Source: Corynebacterium sp. J010B-136
Lineage (GTDB): Bacteria; Actinomycetota; Actinomycetes; Mycobacteriales; Mycobacteriaceae
Assembly: GCF_002967075.1 (NCBI RefSeq)
Contig: NZ_PUGE01000007.1
Coordinates: forward strand, 1 to 64,000
Length of the DNA stretch: 64,000 nt
Reading direction: 5' to 3'
The notes under the pieces were generated by a model. It was given only the letters and a program-made list of their open reading frames with translations. It searched no databases and was not told the origin of the DNA. Positions 61,844 through 64,000 of this stretch are shown piece by piece. Numbering within the stretch: the first letter of the stretch is position 1; every line of letters begins with the position of its first letter. The translations under genes were made by a program, and so were the position numbers.

Positions 61844-62644
61844 ATGGATATGCGCGAACAGGTGTGGTCACCACTTCAAAACACGGCCGTATGGATGGGG
61901 GCATGGCTTTATGGTCATGAGCCAGCTGACGATGTCCTAGCGGCACTTAATGAACTAGGCGGCGCACAGCGTCTGGTATCGAGCCCTGACGATCTTGCAA
62001 CGACTCGCCCTTTCATCGATGCGCTATCGCTTATCCGCGAAGCAACGTCCACGGTAAATACTGCAGACGGTCCAAGCTTGCGTCTGGTTCTTGCAGGCCC
62101 CGGCGATCCGCCTGCATTGCCCGCTGGTTCTCCAGCTACCATCGCGGCGACAATCAACGGTCAAGGGGCGCTGGTCGTGCGCATACAGGCTGATAATCCT
62201 GCTGATGAGCACCATCTAGTCCTAGTACCAGAAAAGACAGCGCGCGGAACAGACTGGACCATCTTTAAAGAGTCCGCGCCCCTGCCTTCGCCCGCGTGGT
62301 TAAGCCCCGGTGATGCCGATGCCTTACTATCCCAAGCGACCGAAGAATCGGCGGCCCTGATTGAAGCGATGGGTTATAAAACGGACAAAGTCCCCAATCC
62401 GCGTTTAACGGTGGGGACTTTGGCTGACTTTTATGACACCCCAGGACTGCCATCGAGTACTCCTGCGCGCTCAGCAAAGCTATTTGCTCGCGCGGATCGC
62501 GTAGCTGCGATCATTGAAACAGTCACCGATCGCGTCGGTGACCACAGCCTCGACCCGCAGCTCTTTCGCCTCTGGCGCCATGTACGAGCAGCGCGCGTAG
62601 CCGGAGTCGACTACGCGCTGATCGATTTTGCTCGCGGTGCCTAG
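61844..62644 (+). CDS. Conserved hypothetical actinobacterial protein
   Basis: A 266-residue soluble protein that I do not recognise by function. It starts MDMREQVWSPLQNTAVWMGAWL and has a middle with ALVVRIQADNPADEHHLVLVPEK, then TVGTLADFYDTPGLPSSTPARSAKLFARADRVAAIIETV, and a helical end FRLWRHVRAARVAGVDYALIDFARGA. No cysteines, no signal peptide. The composition is ordinary for the window. Divergent to DUF3097, convergent to hemH (13 bases between stops). Confidence 0.7.
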   Translation: MDMREQVWSPLQNTAVWMGAWLYGHEPADDVLAALNELGGAQRLVSSPDDLATTRPFIDALSLIREATSTVNTADGPSLRLVLAGPGDPPALPAGSPATIAATINGQGALVVRIQADNPADEHHLVLVPEKTARGTDWTIFKESAPLPSPAWLSPGDADALLSQATEESAALIEAMGYKTDKVPNPRLTVGTLADFYDTPGLPSSTPARSAKLFARADRVAAIIETVTDRVGDHSLDPQLFRLWRHVRAARVAGVDYALIDFARGA

Positions 62645-62657
62645 ACCCTACGGCAAC

Positions 62658-63752
62658 TTAGGCAGAAGTCTTAGCTTGCTTTAACGCCCAGATATCACAG
62701 CAGCCTGCGGCGCAGGGGTTGCCATTTTTCGTGCGCCCTTGCACGGTGACATCACCTAGGATTTCAGGCTTGCAGCCCGCGGTGTTTTCCTCGATCAAAT
62801 CGACAATCATCGCGGCGAAGGAATCTTTAGGACCCACGGTATTCGCGCGGGAAACCTGTACTCCAAGCTCCTGGGCTGCATCGACAAGCTCTGTGTCCAG
62901 GTCCCAAATGACCTCCATGTGATCGGAGATAAAACCGATCGGAGAAACCACCACGGCTTTAACGCCATTTTCCGCATGGATTGCCTCGGTGTGGTCAACA
63001 ATATCGGGCTCCAGCCACGGCGTGCGCGGATCGCCGGAGCGTGACTGCCACACCACGTCATACTCCTCAACGCCGGCGGCCTCAGCGACTAAGCGGGCTG
63101 CTTCAGCAACCTGACGCGAGTAGAGATTGGGATTATCCTCGCCGCCGCCGACTTCGTCGTGTGCCGTTGGAACAGAATGCGCCGTAAAGAGCACGCGCAT
63201 GCTATCGCGCTTATCTTCATCAACCGCAGCAATTGCTTCTTGCAACGCCTTTGCATTTTCCTCGATGAAATCTGGGTGCGAGAAGAAATGACGCAGCTTT
63301 ACCATGTCAATACTTGGAAGGTTCTTATCTTCCAGGTGCTTCCGCACACGCACGATGTCTTCGTTGTATTGACGACACGCTGAATATCCGCCCCACGCAG
63401 AAGTGGCGAATACGAGGGCGGAACGAACACCGTCGGCCACCATTTGCTCAGCGGTGTCTTCAGCTAGCGGGTGCCAGTTGCGGTTGCCGAAGTACACGGG
63501 CATATCGATGCCGCGGGACTTCAGCTCCTTTTCTACATGGTCAATGATTTCGCGGTTGAGGTCATTGAGCGGGCTTTTGCCGTTGAAGTGGAAATAGTGC
63601 TCTCCTACTTCTACTAAGCGCTCGCGTGGAATGCCGCGTCCACGCGTTACGTTCTCTAGAAATGGAACGACCTCCTCATTGCTTTCCGGGCCACCGAAGG
63701 AAAGTACGAGGAGGGCATCATAATCACGGGGGTTTGGGGATGATTCGGTCAT
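62658..63752 (-). CDS. hemH: Coproporphyrin/protoporphyrin ferrochelatase
   Basis: A 364-residue enzyme inserting iron in the last steps of heme synthesis; actinobacteria use the coproporphyrin branch, where it is called CpfC. It starts with YDALLVLSFGGPESNEEVVPFL. Catalytic residues are His in LFTAHSVPTAHDEVGG and Glu in ISDHMEVIWDLD. The last 40 residues hold cysteines (GCKPEILG, NPCAAGCCDIW), which fit the 2Fe-2S cluster of actinobacterial ferrochelatases. ATG at 63752. The NlpC/P60 gene ends 81 bases upstream. Confidence 0.94.
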   Translation of the reverse strand: MTESSPNPRDYDALLVLSFGGPESNEEVVPFLENVTRGRGIPRERLVEVGEHYFHFNGKSPLNDLNREIIDHVEKELKSRGIDMPVYFGNRNWHPLAEDTAEQMVADGVRSALVFATSAWGGYSACRQYNEDIVRVRKHLEDKNLPSIDMVKLRHFFSHPDFIEENAKALQEAIAAVDEDKRDSMRVLFTAHSVPTAHDEVGGGEDNPNLYSRQVAEAARLVAEAAGVEEYDVVWQSRSGDPRTPWLEPDIVDHTEAIHAENGVKAVVVSPIGFISDHMEVIWDLDTELVDAAQELGVQVSRANTVGPKDSFAAMIVDLIEENTAGCKPEILGDVTVQGRTKNGNPCAAGCCDIWALKQAKTSA

Positions 63753-63833
63753 AGTGAAGCATCATACCAACTAAAGTTGGATATTTAGAACCACCGTGAG
63801 GTTGGGTCTGACACACTTATCAGTGCGTGAATT

Positions 63834-64000
63834 TTAGAGCAGACGAACTGCGTATTCTGACATTCCGGACCAGCGAACCGGGCTCTTGGTTACAGTTTGA
63901 CCGGACTGTGGGGCTTCCAGCATCATGCCGTCGCCCAAGTAGATAGCGACGTGGTGATTGCCACTAGGGCCATAGAAAATCAGGTCGCCGCGTTCCATCT
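63834..64000 (-). CDS. NlpC/P60 peptidoglycan hydrolase, C-terminal part
   Basis: The last 55 codons of a gene that runs past the window edge. The visible protein MERGDLIFYGPSGNHHVAIY, followed by LGDGMMLEAPQSGQTV, is the end of an NlpC/P60 domain: G-D-L-I-F-Y, then the catalytic histidine in HHVAIYLG and the third polar residue in EAPQSG. The chain stops at YAVRLL. The cysteine and any signal peptide lie outside. Such enzymes (RipA/RipC-like) cut peptidoglycan stems in cell separation. Confidence 0.88.
   Translation of the reverse strand, partial: MERGDLIFYGPSGNHHVAIYLGDGMMLEAPQSGQTVTKSPVRWSGMSEYAVRLL

Overview
The window looks like chromosomal DNA of a Corynebacterium species. It carries markers of that lineage: RbpA, mycothiol ligase MshC, the Pup/Dop/PafA/ARC pupylation set without proteasome genes, separate Ppm1 and Lnt genes, two DUF222-HNH genes, a C-terminal-cysteine ferrochelatase and an NlpC/P60 hydrolase. 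From memory, the order ndh - CFA-like, ppm1/lnt, tat/paf/pup/dop/arc, aspA/hisG/hisE, mshC/uppP, pyrD, hemH resembles the Corynebacterium glutamicum chromosome; I ran no comparison. There is no prophage, CRISPR array, intact insertion sequence or rRNA. One tRNA gene (Leu, GAG) is present.

Layout. 0-6.6 kb: a dipeptide/oligopeptide-type ABC importer operon (lipoprotein, two permeases, fused double ATPase) ending in a CMD/AhpD-type protein, behind a perfect TAGAC-N6-GTCTA palindrome that matches the McbR sulfur-regulator operator. 6.6-13.8 kb: DUF222-HNH protein, membrane-anchored VWA-like protein, putative 3-methyladenine glycosylase, DEAD-box helicase, gnd and a divergent thioesterase. 13.8-21 kb: corA, a methyltransferase, ndh divergent from a CFA-synthase-like protein with a degraded SAM motif, an SRPBCC protein and an MFS transporter. 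21.0-21.8 kb: the only long stretch without a convincing gene. 21.8-30.8 kb: YceI-like protein, zinc-ribbon protein, rbpA, sugar-type ABC ATPase, ppm1, lnt, FxsA-like, CobG-like fragment, DprE2-like reductase and M24 peptidase.

30.8-43 kb: a trypsin-like protease without signal peptide, then a leftward block arc-dop-pup-pafA-pafBC-tatA-tatC-helY. It joins protein pupylation, the DNA-damage activator PafBC (fused here into one chain), Tat export and a Ski2-like helicase. 43-53 kb: trmI, M18 aminopeptidase, RecB-like nuclease, second DUF222-HNH gene, fhs, aspA, hisG, hisE and a HAD phosphatase.

53-64 kb: uppP-mshC-small acidic protein operon, a divergent lipoprotein followed by pyrD, a small membrane protein with a PEBP-family protein, tRNA-Leu, a VTT-family membrane protein with an HTH protein, DUF3097, a conserved hypothetical protein, hemH/cpfC, and the 3' end of an NlpC/P60 gene cut by the window edge.

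Several genes have a -10-like hexamer only 6-8 bases before the start codon and no ribosome binding site, so leaderless transcripts are likely. Many gene ends are marked by strong inverted repeats, some overlapping stop codons. Start codons were moved downstream where the longest frame began with an unlikely TTG or GTG.
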